Shown one piece after another: positions 44,701 to 59,500 of a stretch of DNA of 64,000 nucleotides. Position numbers and translations under genes: made by a program. Source of the stretch: Branchiostoma floridae (lineage: Eukaryota > Chordata > Leptocardii > Amphioxiformes > Branchiostomatidae); NCBI RefSeq assembly GCF_000003815.2, contig NC_049985.1, positions 16,385,604 to 16,449,603 on the forward strand, in the 5' to 3' direction. The notes under the pieces are model-generated. The model was not told where the DNA came from, did no database searches, and worked only from the letters and a program-made list of their open reading frames with translations. Every line of letters starts with the position of its first letter. The first letter of the stretch is position 1.

Positions 44701-47533
44701 GCGCAAGGTGTAAGTATGCGGTTTGCATGCCACGCCAAGTCGTAAGCCGTTTGCGTGCATCGTTCGTTGCGCAAGTGGTGAGTTGCACGTGAGATCTCTG
44801 TGCGATTGCCATGTTACCGTATGTATGCCCTACTTACATGTGCTGCGTACGTACTGTGTCCTTACTTGCTGTACAGGGCACGCGCGTCGCCCATACTGGC
44901 TCATACAGGGGGCAAATCCACAGCCCAATGACAGAGAAAGTTCCACATGCACTTAGAGTCCTATGGCATGTCTGAGTGCTCCCAGAAAGCTAAAAGCGCT
45001 TATACAGACAAATTTTAAAAAATTGTACCCTACCTTCTTCCTGGATCTCCTGGACTTCAGTACAGAAGGAGATGTTGGGCTCCAGGACATTGAAGAGTGC
45101 CCAAGACTTGGCTCTGAAGTTGACCCCATGGAAGCAGGCCAAGGTCAGGTCGTTACCACGGAGATTCATGGTTCCGCCCAGTACGAGGTCGTGCAGGGGG
45201 AGGGCGGCGGAGAACAGGCTCAGTCTGGACCCACATACTCGCGCCAGTACGGATGGCCAGTGGCGGTGGTGATGGGCGTCTGCTAGCTCTGGCAGAATTA
45301 AGCAAAACACACAGAGAAAGTTTACACAAATCATACATTAACTGGATGAAAAATCAGTGTTAACATTCTAGAATTTTTTGTAACTTCAATAGTCATTCAA
45401 GTTGTATGCTCTACATTTGAACTGCCCAGGGACTATCCTGTTTGAAAGAATACGAGGAAAAATTATGAGACAATAAATCCTCAGGACATTCTATGACGTT
45501 GGATTAAGTTGAAATATTTAAAACTGAGCAGGATTACTTCCTACAAGCTTAAGGATGTGAACGACAAACATTTGAGTACATCAATTGTTCCTCAACTGAG
45601 ACAGGAGCCGATATCATCTACTGGGAACCTTTGACCCATTGCTGACAACCACACTTTTGTTCAGATCATGTGACATATATGGGCTTTGGGTCATTTCAAC
45701 TTGACAACAATCAAAAGACTGACCAAAATTTTATTGTTAAGGGCCTTACTTTGTGCATGGAACAGAATCTTCACAATGTTATTGTTAATAACTGTCACAG
45801 ATCGAACAAAGACCTGTACCATTGGGTTTCTCAGCTGGTTCAGGTGTGACAGGTGTGAGACTGGAGGGCTGGGGCAGGTACACCCCGTGCAGACCCCACT
45901 GAGACAACATTCTGCGGCTGCTGTTGAACTGCTGCGTGAAGAACTCCTCCAGACGGTTGCACACCTTGATCAGGTCAGGGGTCGTCGAGCGCGAAATCAT
46001 CAGGTGGAAACGGTCCCAGTCCAAGTCACCATGGATAAAGATGGCACTGGAAAAAAAATCGACAAACAACTCAGTCTTTGTTTCCAAGGGCTCCGTAATA
46101 CCGTATATCTGTTTGCGATCATGATTCTATCTTTGCTGTCTTTGCCATGAACTGTGTGGCTGGGGCGTCTGTGTGGCGCAATGGCTAGAGCGTTGGAATC
46201 AGAATCAGTAGGTCCTGAGTTTGATACACGCCATGCCCCTGCCCTCACGATGGTGGAGTGACGCCCACAGAGCTACATGGCTAATCTGTCTACAGCACGG
46301 ATTTGGTGCTGCCAGTGTGACAACATCTGCACATTGGCACTAAGACCAGTGATTTTTTGTTGCCATGAACTCATGACACAGGAAATGCGTTTCCAATGAT
46401 TGTACCACTAGTACTATTGCACTACAGAGTTGTTTCAACATATAGAGTCATATTGAGGTCAATAATGTCATTAAATGTCATATTGAGATCAATAATATGT
46501 TGAAATGTTGTGATTCAGCCCTACCTTTTCTCACCCATCTCATCATATATGTGAGGAGCTTTAGGGGTGAGTGCCTCCACCTTCCACTCGTCCTTCAGGC
46601 TGACGGTGAGCCGGTGCAGACGTGCCATCAGGATGGCCGCGCCCATGTAGTCCAACCGGGTGTCGGCAGACTTCACCTCAAAGTTACACCTGTGGGTGGG
46701 CTCGTCACCTGGGTTCTCATGTAGGTTCACTGGCAAGGATGGCAAAGAGGAGAGAGGTGTCAGCCAAGGGACTAGGTTTATGGAGACTTCAGCTTTTCTT
46801 CCAGCAGTCTTACATGTACATACCACATCTCTCTCTCTCATTCTCTCTCTCATTATAGTCCTTACAATACACACAGTCCAAAGGTACATAGCTACTTGCC
46901 TATCTTTATGTACAGAATGCACTGAGTGATGTGCAATTAACCGTGAACAAGTACAAATGTAAATCATGTAACGCATGACTTTTGCACCTATTCTAAGTAA
47001 ACAGACTTGGGGCATACAGTAACTGACCAAACAAGTCTCTTTTAACGGAACAATTAACTTTCTGTACACTTTATATCCTGGCCTGTTCCAGACATCCAGA
47101 CTAATAAAAAAAAAGGAACAGTCATTACATTAACTGCACATATCAAAGCTTCCATTAACTGCACATATCAAAGCTTCCATTAAGTACTGTAGAGGCACTT
47201 TCACTAGATACATCCAGTAGTTGCAGTTAAATGTGCAAAGATTATTATTCATGTGTGTCCTATCGCTCAATGCAATTACCAGCTGCTACTGTGTCCCGTG
47301 CCTGTAAAGCTGGCATAATATGCTGAAGGGTGGTTATACAGGCTATATAGATATGGATAATCTGCTTGATTGTACCTGACGTGTTGATTTTGGAGATCTG
47401 GATGATCCCACCGACCACCCCTCCCCGTGCGTCCAGCGTGGAGCTGTCCAGTCCGGCTGTGATGCTGACGTTCTTGTACCCGGTGCTGGCGATGCACAGC
47501 CGGCCCTGGCTGCACAGCTCCTGGGTCAGCCAC
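41740..47533 (-). CDS. BLTP1: BLTP1 exon block 4 (nine exons, C-terminus)
   Basis: Exons 47533-47376, 46729-46525, 46046-45820, 45288-45034, 44530-44330, 43867-43682, 43110-42982, 42561-42405 and 41950-41740. Landmarks are GGVVGGIIQISKINTS, ADTRLDYMGAAILMARLHRL, IHGDLDWDRFHLMISRSTTP, MNLRGNDLTLACFHGVNFRA, VHEWFNYVSATRNE, HETETIFALPKLQLEFKT, FVTEFIDHICVAMDAELILF, LHDLVAAYIKEKERA and, last, PKWIQRGAMDPIDKILSIFL. The tail after this is shorter than the Lys-rich human tail. This is the best conserved stretch of the gene. Confidence 0.96.
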
Positions 47534-50500
47534 CTGGTAACAAGTAAGGCTACAATTAGAATCAAAGGCATCACACTCACTTAGTCCATCATGTCTTTAA
47601 TTGTTTTCCATCCAAAATCATTATACATCACTGCAGTATATGCATTCAACGTGTTATAAAGCTCCTATGTCAACCTCATGTCATTAAGTATCTTTTACAG
47701 TATTGTCAACAGCATTGCTTCCACAAACAGTTTGCTAAATGTAACTACATGTAGGTGTTAGATATTGTATTTTCCATGCAAAATCAGTATACATTTCAGC
47801 ACTACAGAATTCATGAAGATCCATTGTAATGTAGCATGTAGCATAATCATCTACATTGATTTCTAGACCTTTCAAGATAATGGTAGCATTACTAGACATT
47901 CAAATCTCGACATTCAAGCAAGAAAAAAGTCAATGCTAAAACCGTTAGTATGGTTAGCTTTCTTTCTTGTAGTTTGGGAGTTGCCAACACTATTGTCTAA
48001 ACATGTTTCAGCACTTTTAATAGACCTACACAGTGTTTCCCATGACATTGCTCATGTTCATGTTGACTTCCAGACGAGAGAGTTTGACAGCGAACAGGAC
48101 GACAGTCTCCCATGCGGGGTAAGTCTTCCCCCCGGCAGCGGAGGACGTCTCGGGACTCTGGTCTGCCTTCAGGGCCTCCACTCGGCTCTGCTGTCTCTCC
48201 AGGGTGGGCGGAGCTACAGAAAACGGTTCAACTGTCAGATGTTGCTTCAGAAAGGGAGTGCACAAAATGTTCAGGTTGTATTGTAGCACCTTATGATTAT
48301 AGAATAGATCTCCTTTGAGCATTTCCCAACCACACAATATACAGGCATGTACTATACAATGTACTGTTTCAGTATTGTTTACTGTTATGTTCTGCAAGGC
48401 TGAGATTATGGCACAGTAGTATACACTATGCATGTCATTGCTGTTGAGCTTTACATGGCAATGGCTGTGATAACCAATATAAAGAGTTGAACATATTGTC
48501 TTCTGATATGTCAATGAAGGTTAGACACTCAGGAAGTAGGATACATAGCACAAAGTTAGTCAGTGAATCAGTTTTGCAACAGTCAGATTTTCATTCTTTG
48601 AATATTATCTGCTATCTTTTTACATTTAACAAAAGACAGCAGAAGCAAATTTCATGCTATCTGACAAACAAATCTATCATAACTTTGCTTTGTATTTTGC
48701 ATCACTTGCTTTCATTTTTCCTTCACCTTAAGTGACCTTAAAACCTGCATTCATATGAACTGCAATTCAAAGTACATGTATTCATACCACAGACATCATT
48801 AAGTACTACATACAATGTATTAGTAACTGCTGATAAAACAAGCAGAACTACATGTAACTTGATGATGTATACTAGTACTAGAGAGACAATGGACAACTAC
48901 AAGGGGGTTACTGCAATAGAATTGTGAACACAGAATGCGCAGAAGCTTGACAGAGGGGAAAAGGGTTAATAAGCAAGAAATGTTAATTAAAACAAAATCA
49001 TGATTATCATACATATATAATTAGATGGTCTATCAAGCGCCAGCAAATCAACCATGGATGCCTCGATCAGAGCTTTCTACAAAAAGGGTTAATAAGCAAG
49101 ACATGATGAAGAAAATCCTTAAGCTGTTTCCTACAAGCCAGAAAGTCTATCATGGATGGCTGATTGTTCTACTAGAGATGGAGGGAAAACTGCTAGTTGG
49201 AGCTCTATGTAAAAGTGTTGCTCACATGCAACAGAATGTCTCTTAGTTCTTCCTGTGTCTTCCACACCGTGTGGAGCGGTGAAGGCCGAATGTCTGCGGC
49301 TCGGCCCCGTGACGGGACTCTTCATCGGTGCTGTCGGACTCTGAGTCTTGATACTGAAAATGCTGGGGGATGGTGGGACGAAGGGGAAGATGGCGGATGT
49401 CGGGGTGTCTGTGGAGAAGGCTGGCTGGGATGTTATGTTTACTGAGCTGGGCGAGGTGGAAAAGGTTTGGTTTGGAGTAGGAGCTTGACCTGAGAGGGAA
49501 AAATTACACACACAAACTTTAATCACAGTGGGAAATCTGAAGCTTAACCAGTCCACAGTTTTTGTTTTTTCAGTAATTGTTGGTAGTACAGTATCTGTAA
49601 ATCTTAAACATTTTGCTATGGTTTTATTTTCACAGTGGATTTATGACACAGTGAATGTGTCTCCCTTATCTTGTATGAGTACTGTATCGCAGAATTGTAA
49701 ATTTTTAATACGGCAAAACCCTCTTATTCATCCTACTGGGAAATAAAACCACTGCAAAAGTAACTGAATCTACAGTATTGAACAACAACAACTACTACAT
49801 TCATTCACAAGGAGAGCTGTATGTTATTCAACAGAACATACCAAATGTTTATAGTATACTAAGTCTTCTCATTTGGACATTCATGATATTTCCATCAAAT
49901 GGAAGGACTACAAATACAGTGTCAAACTTGCTTATATGGCTATCTATGGGACTGATCAAAATCGATTATCATAACATGGTCGCTTACCATGTCAACCAAT
50001 GTAAAGCAAAATGCGACTTACTCTGAGCCTTCTTTGTGGCCATCTGGTCACCTAAGAAGAGGCGACGCATAATGCTCCTGCGGTACCAGGCTCGCGGGAA
50101 CGCCAGGATCTCGTTCAGGCGACGCATGTCGTACTTAAAGGACGCCGAGCCAACATCGCAAACAGCTACAGGAATTAAAAATTTTAACAATGTAAATGAC
50201 ATACTTGTATCATCAGCAATAGTTGTAATCAGATTATAGTGATCCGCAAGGAGCTTGAATACTGGTCACAGTAAATAGGAGCTTCAGAGCTCTGCATGCT
50301 TGAGCCAAAGTAAAAAATATGCATACTTTTAGGTGGTCACTTATACAGGACTGGTATATCTGTATGCAGATTTTGCATGAGATGAATGAGTAGAATTACA
50401 TGCAATATGCACTAAATGTACAATGTAGTTACCACATGAACTAGCATTCATTTTGTAATCTGCATCACCAATTGTAGGAGACCTACACATACCAGATATG

Positions 50501-53500
50501 TCAATGTGTACATTGGCAGGATCCTGTGACTGCTGAAGTTGAACCGAGGGCGTTGACATCAGGTCGCGAAGACGACCGCTGCTCATACTCCCACTGGCGT
50601 GGAGCCCGGGGTCCGTGGTTGGTGCCGCTCTCTTGCTGCGGCTCAGGTTGACCTTGATAAACTCCACATTGAGGCTTAGCGAATCCTTACGCCCTGTGGC
50701 TGACGGTCCTGCATCCAATGGCGTATCTTCAAGTTTAAAAGTGTGCTTGTGGTTATGATATGAGGACCCATCACCTTGTGTTAATCGTGCAGTTAATAAC
50801 CATCACTACTGATTGTAAACACCAATTTTGTTATCAACAATATTCTGGCAGTCAGCCAAAATTCCTCCTCAAAACTTTATAGTGAATATTCCAGGAGCTT
50901 TTTGAAAGAAATTTAAGTCTGTTGAGGAAGGTTGAACATCCAGGTAGAACATTACATAAACAAAATAGATCAAGCCACTGGACAAATTCTCTAAAGATTC
51001 AGATGTTTTTCAACAACATTTAGATACTTACTGACTATCTTCATTGGTTACTCTTTATCCTGTTGCTTGATACATTTTGCACTATGTAGTGAGTGTAAAA
51101 TATGTTGTCCACACCTCTATTCTACAGGTGGTCAAATATTTTAACGTTCTCCCTGCTGCCTAACCCCCTAACTAACACTGTAATTTGTACCACAAGGCTA
51201 CCTTAGCAGGATAGGGTTAAGAACTTCACCTGGTGCAGTGACTCCTTCCACGGGTGTCCCCATGCCGGCATGTTTCTTCTGCTGCCCGCCGTACGGATGG
51301 AAGATGAAGAGCGAGAAGTCCGACATCCCGGCGGTGAAGTTCAGTCCCCCGCGCCCCACCCCGCTAGCCTCCTGGTGGTCGCTGTCCGTCGAGTTACAGC
51401 TGAGGTTGCTCCAGCCTCGCGGGCGCTGGAACGTCACATGTCGCTGGCTGCCTGTCATGGGAATAGTTGGTTGTTTTTTTAGTTAAAGCCGCACCACATC
51501 AATTTCTTAGCATCTGTGTTGTACAATGACTCAGTTTCTTAACTTAGGTCTGTTGTTGGCCTTCCGGCTGTTTACTTGCCGATCGTTTTGTAATTCAACC
51601 TGCATTTGTATGTTCATGCCGTGATTTTATGATACCTTATGTAACAAATCTTACTCAATTCAGGAAGGCTGCAGCTTCCTGCTCGTGTAAGTTTGCGTGT
51701 GTGAAATAAAACATTTTTTGTTACGTATGATGAAGTTTGATACTTCCCTTCAACAGATTAAAGTGAGTTTCCAAGCAACTACGATTCATTACTTGAATTA
51801 CGTGTCCCTAAGGTCACATGCTCAGAGTAATCGAATCAATTTCATTTCTGAAGGTCGACGGACAGTGACTGAAAATTGGAGGTGAGCATTTACCCGTGTT
51901 GAATGAAAGTATCAAACATCATGATATGAAATTAATTTCTTGGTTTTCAGATTTTATATGTAAATGCTAGATTGGAATGTCAACATGAAAACAGACACAG
52001 CAAACATTATGAGATTTACACTAATCTTGTTTTGAAAGTTAGATGAAAATTGACACATTATTTGGAGCAAACTATGTAATTTACCATCACCAGAATTTCA
52101 TAGTCGCCACATTTTGTAACTAAGGTATAGATAAGGTATAGGTACAGATGGTTTCATCACTAAATCTTCATACTTTTTCTCTTCAACAGTGGCGGTTGTG
52201 CCTTTGTAGTAGAGTCCGTCTCATCTTCCCGGATCTCGAAGCCAGCCGTCATGGAAGAGAAGACCAGGTCCAGGAGCGGCACCTGCAGCAGGCACTCCAC
52301 GCGGGAAAGGGGCAGGCAGTTGAAGCGGATGATGGAGGGCTGGACCCGCACGCACACAATGACGTCCACGGGGAAGGACGTGTAGGGGGAGCCGTAGCTG
52401 GTGCCCAGGGAGGTGCTGGATGTGTCCAGGTCCAGAGGAAACATGCTGTCCATAGCTGTTCCGACACAAGGAATAACACAGGTCATCCGTAAATAGTTTC
52501 ATCAGGTTGGTAGTATTGTTCATTTTGTACTGATGAAGGACAGATGGTCGTCAAAACGTTTACCGAATAATTAAAAGAAAGTTGTGTATCGAAGAAGCCT
52601 TTGTTCAATAACACAGGTCAGTTTTGTGCAGTGCAATCAAACACTTCCCTTACATATGTATGTCATAAAAGTCCTTTTCACCTCATTTAGGTTATGGCGT
52701 TTTATGGAACCTGGCTTGATTTTGACTGCATGTTTAAAGAAATCTAGGGTCCGAATGCAGGATTTTTTTACAGAGAAACCTAGGAGTCATGCCGAAAGTA
52801 ACGAAAAGCCCCTAAACTACTTGTTCAGATCCCTTTTTCAAATTGTGACGGTTGCACCATTGTAAAAGCACACCAAGAGCTTTCCTGTGCTTTCTTAGCA
52901 TCTACAAGTACTAACACTAACTTTTAAGTTTTAAAAACATAATTCTGCCAGTCACATATCTGTCAGTAGAGATCTCCAATGGTACATGTACGTCCCCCAG
53001 TATAATGCACTCCTGCATATCTAAACTTACACCAACCTCCCTGGATATAAATGTTCTATTACCTATAAATGTTATTGTTAACGAAGGTTACAAATTTCAT
53101 ACATGTATAATACAAATAAAGAGTATGTCCACCTGTTCGAGCACTTGCAGTCATATCAGCAAGCCTGGGGTCAGTGGGTGAGGCCGGCAGCACATCCAGT
53201 GTCTGCTCCAGAAAGTCCAGCAGGCAGGGGCTGACCACTGTTTCCTGTGAAAAGTGTAAGGTGATTTATCAATGAGTGTGATGCAAATAGGCTCTTTCAA
53301 TGTCAAATTGTCTACCTGACAGACACCTTTGAAGTTAGATGGCAAAACTTGCATGCTGCTTTTCAACTCAACACCTGACTGAGTGATTCGGTCGAAAATT
53401 CTGATGATTTCAATTTCTTGAGTTCGAGACCAGTTCAACTTTACAATAACATGATTTGATAGTACATACTTGTGGGAGGGACTGTAAAGCCAGCATGGCG

Positions 53501-56500
53501 TACAGACTGGCCCTCTTCATGCCAGTTGGAACCTTCTTCTTGCCATCTGCAGTCTCCTGTTGAGGGACATCTTCCTTACTGTTACCTGCACCTGGGGAAT
53601 CCTGTCTGTGAGTCTTGGAGTTGTAGTGGGCCTGGAAAATCATGGAGGTGCCATCTTAAGTAAAAATTTTAATCTTCAAACTTTAAGGTTCTACATTGAA
53701 TTTGCAAGACAGTTGCAAGAAGTGCCAAACCTATCCATCTTAAGTAACGCCATGTTACATTTTTTATACACAACTTAAACCTTGTGATACACAAGCAATA
53801 TCTCTGAGCCATATATACAATGTAGCAAACTGTAAATTCATTTATCTTTAGGGCACTCAATTTCACAGGAGGGAAAATGATGCAGTAACTGCCTTTTAAT
53901 TTGCAGTTGAAACAGTTGTGTCATGAATTAGAGGTGGGGAAGTTACAGCAAAAATCACTGCAAACATTTGTAGATTTGCAGTACTACTGACAATACTGAC
54001 AATACTTATTTGCAATGTAGATGTGTAGTAATTGACATCTTACCTTAACATCTACAGCAGGTAGGTAGAAGATGGTGACCTCAGACCCTGCATGTCCCAG
54101 CCGGCTCTTGTTGCCCGAAGCCAGGTTACCGGATACCTGTCCCTTGAGCAGGTGTTTCTTACTGGAGGCTGGGGTGATGTCGAGTGCTGAGGTCTGGTAC
54201 ATCATTCCCATCTTCCTGTTCTTTCCTCCTGGTTTGGTACTGAGGCAAGGATCGAAAGAGACATTGTACATGTGTGGCTTAGTCCTGAGCTTTGTCCTGG
54301 CTTTGACAACAATGATCTATGAGATAACTTCTACACATGGAATTATATATGTCGTGACATGAATTGTGACAGCCAAACTAATGCCATAACATGTTGGCCT
54401 TATTGAATCATACAATACTCCTAGTAGTGTCCACATTCCCAGTACTCAGTAGTGTCCGTACCCCCAGTATTGTCCGTACAACCAAAAGTGTCCATATCTC
54501 TAGTAGTGTCTGTGCGCTAGTAGTGTCCGTACCCCCAGTAGCGTCCATACCTTCATTAGCATCTATACCCCCAGTAGTGTCTGTACCCCTAGTGGTGTCC
54601 ATTTCCCCAAGAGTCAGTCTGTACCCACAACACTCAGTAGTGTCCGTACTCCCAGTAGTGTCTGTACCCCCAGTAGTGTCAGTGCCCCCAGTAGTGTCTG
54701 TATCCCCAGTACTTAGTAGTGTCTGTACCCCAAGAATCGGAGTCCATGCCCCAAGGAGTGTCAGTAGCGTCCATACCCCCAATAGCGTTCGTACCCCCAG
54801 TAGTGTCCATACCCCCAGTAGCATCCGTGTCCCCAAGAGTGTCCGTACCCACAATACTCAGTAGTGTCCGTACCCCCAGTATTATCTGTACCCCAAGTAG
54901 TGTCTTTACTCCTAGAACTCAGTACTTTCCGTACTCCCAGTAGTGTCTGTACCCCAAGGACAGGTCTGTGGCGCAAGGAGTGTCAGTAGTCTTCATACCG
55001 CCAATACTGTCCGTACCTCCAGTAGTGTCCATTACCCCAGCAGTGTCTGTACCCCCAATATACAGTGTCCGTGTTCCCAGTAGTGTCCGTATCCCCAGTA
55101 GTGTCTGTTTCCCCTTGTACTGTTCGTATCACTGTAATGACTCTGAAAACTCTCAATAGTGTCTATATCCCCTGCCCCTGTAGTTGTAAAACATTGACCA
55201 CTTTGTATAATCAAACGTTACAGAACAGTGAAAAAAAATCACCTGCTCCCATTCATGTCATCTTCAACATTCGAGGACTGTGGGTGCAGAACACATTTTC
55301 CACTGTCGATCTCCACCTTTACATCCAGCTCAAACTCTATGTTCTGCTCCACCACTGAGGGCTGGGGAGTCAGCGACTTCCCCTGCTGGGGGCTCTGGCT
55401 GCGAGGGGGGGACTGGTTACTGCGAGGGGGGGTGCCTCTGTCCAGGGATGTGATGGAAGGATCCATGACTAGACGTCTGGGGTAAAGGGAGGAGATTGTT
55501 GTGAGATATCTAAGTTTTGAATACGAAGGATGAACTGCAATGAAGTCTAAATTGAGGAAAAGCTGCAAATTCTCAATGAATACAATTAAAACTAAAACAC
55601 AATAGACATCCCAGTATGAAGTTTTGTAGATGTCAAATTTTTCTCATCTTGAATCTTCCAAGTCTAAAATCACTCATCCAGCACAAATGCTTTAATCTTT
55701 TGATATTTCTTGCACTTGTCAGCACTAGATGTAATATGATTAATACATAAGATTCAAAAACCTATTTGCCCTGCAAAATATGATTTAATACATAAGATTC
55801 AGACGAGTGTCTTAAGGTCATTCCATGAAGTTACCTCTGTGTCTCTATCAGGTAGTGTTTGTCTATTTCCTCGTCGTTCTCGGAGGACCCACTGGAGTCC
55901 AGGTTGTCAGGGAGTGAGGGCACCTTGTAGGCAGGCTCAGGGTGCAGGTCCTCCTCACTGTTATATGCAGACAGTTGGCACGGGTCGTCAATAGTGGTGG
56001 AGAGTGGGGACGACCTGTTCAACAATCAATCATAATCCAGTATATAACTCCATCTTGGATTCACGACACTTGAAAGAAAACTTGGATTTATACACTGTAT
56101 ACAAAATAATCATTCTTAACACTAATCATCAAATTATGCAAAGCAAAAATTTGTTAATTTACCATTAGTGATGATATGAAATTACATTTTGTTGACCCAA
56201 ACACAATTCCTGTTAGGATACTGTTTTTTCAAAATTAGTACTGTTACACATACATATACATGGAGCACATATAGGGGATGGCAATGCAATTAGCGACAAA
56301 TGAAAAACTCACAAAACACTTAGGTATGAGACCATTAAGTTGTAATATAAAAAAAATTAATTGGTAAAAGAAAACATAAATGACATTCACTATGGCATTT
56401 GTTGAATCTGGGAAAATTGGTAAAATGAGTTGGAGGGAAAGCCAAAATTTGGTGTTCTCTGTAAGTCATAGTTGTGCCACTTAGAAAGATTTTTACTAAT

Positions 56501-59500
56501 AGCCTTCAAAGTCTACATTGTGCCAAGTGAGTGCCACACCTAAGTGTAGTTATTACATAGTCATAAGCACATCAACCCTTTTCATCTCTTCTCAAATCAG
56601 TTTGCAAAAAAGACTATTATAATTAACAGATGGCCAAATGAAGTGTACCTTCATATGCATGTACATGTAGACAGATGAAATGTGGATTACTTGGGGGGGG
56701 GGGCACATAATGTTATGTTGATTTCCCAATGGTTATTTTTTTTTCTTAAATGAACTTTTTTAGGTTGCAAAATTTTGATTTTCAGAAGGCAGGCAGAAAT
56801 ACAGCCTGACATAGCTTTTCAGTTACTGTACTGAACCAATAAAATCAGCTGTATGACATATTGGTATACATGAAGTGGCTGGACAAGACTAGGGCTGGGT
56901 ACCGGTACAGAAAATTCAGGTCCAGGTCCAGTTCAGGTCCAAAGGATCAGGTCCAGGTCCGGACCTGAACCTGGACCTGATGCAGTATGACTCATACCAA
57001 TGGTCTATTTCACTACAAAGAGATCTGTTTGGTGGAGTATTAGACTTACACTGGCGTTTTAAAACCCCTCAACGCTAACTGCACCTGTACGATTGGCTGT
57101 AAAACTTGGTAGAAATTACTATAAACTATACTCTACTTCACTCTTGTTATTTTGTTCCACCTGCAAGTGCCAAAATGTGTGAATGCATGATAAAATAAAC
57201 GTGTGAATGCGCTGATTGTTAATTTTCTAATTGGTCCAACATCCAGTCTACCTATTTTTTTCAGATCCGGTTTTTCTTGACCGGTCCAATAAGAAAAAAT
57301 GGTTTTGTACCGGTACGCTGTACCGATACCCAGCCCTAGCCAAGACAGTGCTACCAATTTGGCATTCTACATTGACTTTAAANNNNNNNNNNNNNNNNNN
57401 NNNNNNNNNNNNNNNNNNNNNNNNNNNNNNNNNNNNNNNNNNNNNNNNNNNNNNNNNNNNNNNNNNNNNNNNNNNNNNNNNNNNNNNNNNNNNNNNNNNN
57501 NNNNNNNNNNNNNNNNNNNNNNNNNNNNNNNNNNNNNNNNNNNNNNNNNNNNNNNNNNNNNNNNNNNNNNNNNNNNNNNNNNNNNNNNNNNNNNNNNNNN
57601 NNNNNNNNNNNNNNNNNNNNNNNNNNNNNNNNNNNNNNNNNNNNNNNNNNNNNNNNNNNNNNNNNNNNNNNNNNNNNNNNNNNNNNNNNNNNNNNNNNNN
57701 NNNNNNNNNNNNNNNNNNNNNNNNNNNNNNNNNNNNNNNNNNNNNNNNNNNNNNNNNNNNNNNNNNNNNNNNNNNNNNNNNNNNNNNNNNNNNNNNNNNN
57801 NNNNNNNNNNNNNNNNNNNNNNNNNNNNNNNNNNNNNNNNNNNNNNNNNNNNNNNNNNNNNNNNNNNNNNNNNNNNNNNNNNNNNNNNNNNNNNNNNNNN
57901 NNNNNNNNNNNNNNNNNNNNNNNNNNNNNNNNNNNNNNNNNNNNNNNNNNNNNNNNNNNNNNNNNNNNNNNNNNNNNNNNNNNNNNNNNNNNNNNNNNNN
58001 NNNNNNNNNNNNNNNNNNNNNNNNNNNNNNNNNNNNNNNNNNNNNNNNNNNNNNNNNNNNNNNNNNNNNNNNNNNNNNNNNNNNNNNNNNNNNNNNNNNN
58101 NNNNNNNNNNNNNNNNNTTTGATCAATGGAGTACCAGGCTTCCCCAGATTTATTCACCCAAAGGAGTGCAGAGAGTCTTGCCAATGAAAACATTAAACGC
58201 GTCACTGTTTCTGCTAATTGTTCTACGTCATGAGTATTACAGCTATTCACAACATATAATTTATGTATTCTATAAAATAAATGTAACTTTGTTGTGTCAT
58301 GAGAACATCTTAAAATGCTTCTGTGAAGTTTTTAACAGGCTAATGAAAACAAGAAGAGTTTACAAGGTTTTCTTTGCAGTTGTTCACCAACACCGTAGAA
58401 ATGATGAAGATGTTGAAAATTAGGTGCAAATGTCAATCCAAATGGACATTTTTAAGTTGAGAATATATCTGTAGTTTTGGTGTTGAAATTCTACAATATG
58501 AATCTTTGCACCCCCACCTAACTCCTTCTGCTTTTCCCCCTACCCGTTCACCTTTTCCCCCGGACTTCCCCTTAACCCCCGCTGTACTTCATCTGTGCCC
58601 CCGTCATTCCTCTTTACCCCCGGTGTAATTCTGCTTTTCCCCCGCCCTTCTGCTTTACCCCCAATGGCCGCCGTCAACCCGAATTTCACGTAGTCGACAC
58701 GAAAATCGCTCAGAAAGTAACAATAACGGTTGCGCCACGGAACATGAAATAGCCTATGCTCTAGTACACATTCTGGGCCACCTTTGTGCCAAGTGGCGTT
58801 TCACAACCCCTTCCCATTCTGAACTGAAAAGCCATGTGCCGTCAGCAGCGCGTCGTTTGTGGCGCTCCACGTACATAAATGCAACCTGGTGGCCTGGGTG
58901 GTGGACCGCTTGAGGCCGGGGTTTTGCGGCGTTTCAGAAAATCATTAGGCTTGGCATCAAATTCAGGATCTTATAATTCTTATAAATGCAATGGTGAAGT
59001 GATGGTGACAATATAGTATGGGAATGAGGTACAAAGAGAGTGCAGAATCAATTTACTAAAGACAGGCACAGAATGCGTACATTATAAGGGTCGGAATCGT
59101 TCCATGTATACATGTAGCATTTGAAGTTTTCACTTGATGTAACAGATCTTCATAAAATGTCTGCTGCGGCATCTTTAATACGTCACGTCACGTATGCTGT
59201 GGTTTCAGTACCGTGCGTCTGTATTTGTGTTTGTGAACAGTATAACTCAAGGAAGGGTGGCTGGATCTTTGGCACGCAGAACGTGTGGGAACAGTCGAAA
59301 TGCAGCAGGGCGTACAATACATGCGAGTAACAAGAAATGTACGAAGAGATCTCGAGCCCATGATATCTTGGTACTAAGGGACTGTAAATGGACACATAGC
59401 GAGTTTGTAAAAAAAATAAAGGGTATATTATGAAATGTACTCTTTCTTTACTAAGCATACCGAGAAGTCACAGTGAGATAAAAAAAATAGTTGGGTCCCA

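Noticed and set aside
54391-54976. Possible Val/Pro/Ser repeat protein (157 codons on +, 148 on minus)
   Set aside because: Exact 18-bp minisatellite open in several frames on both strands, inside a BLTP1 intron.
57231-58423. Frames of 290-374 codons
   Set aside because: Almost entirely N from the assembly gap.
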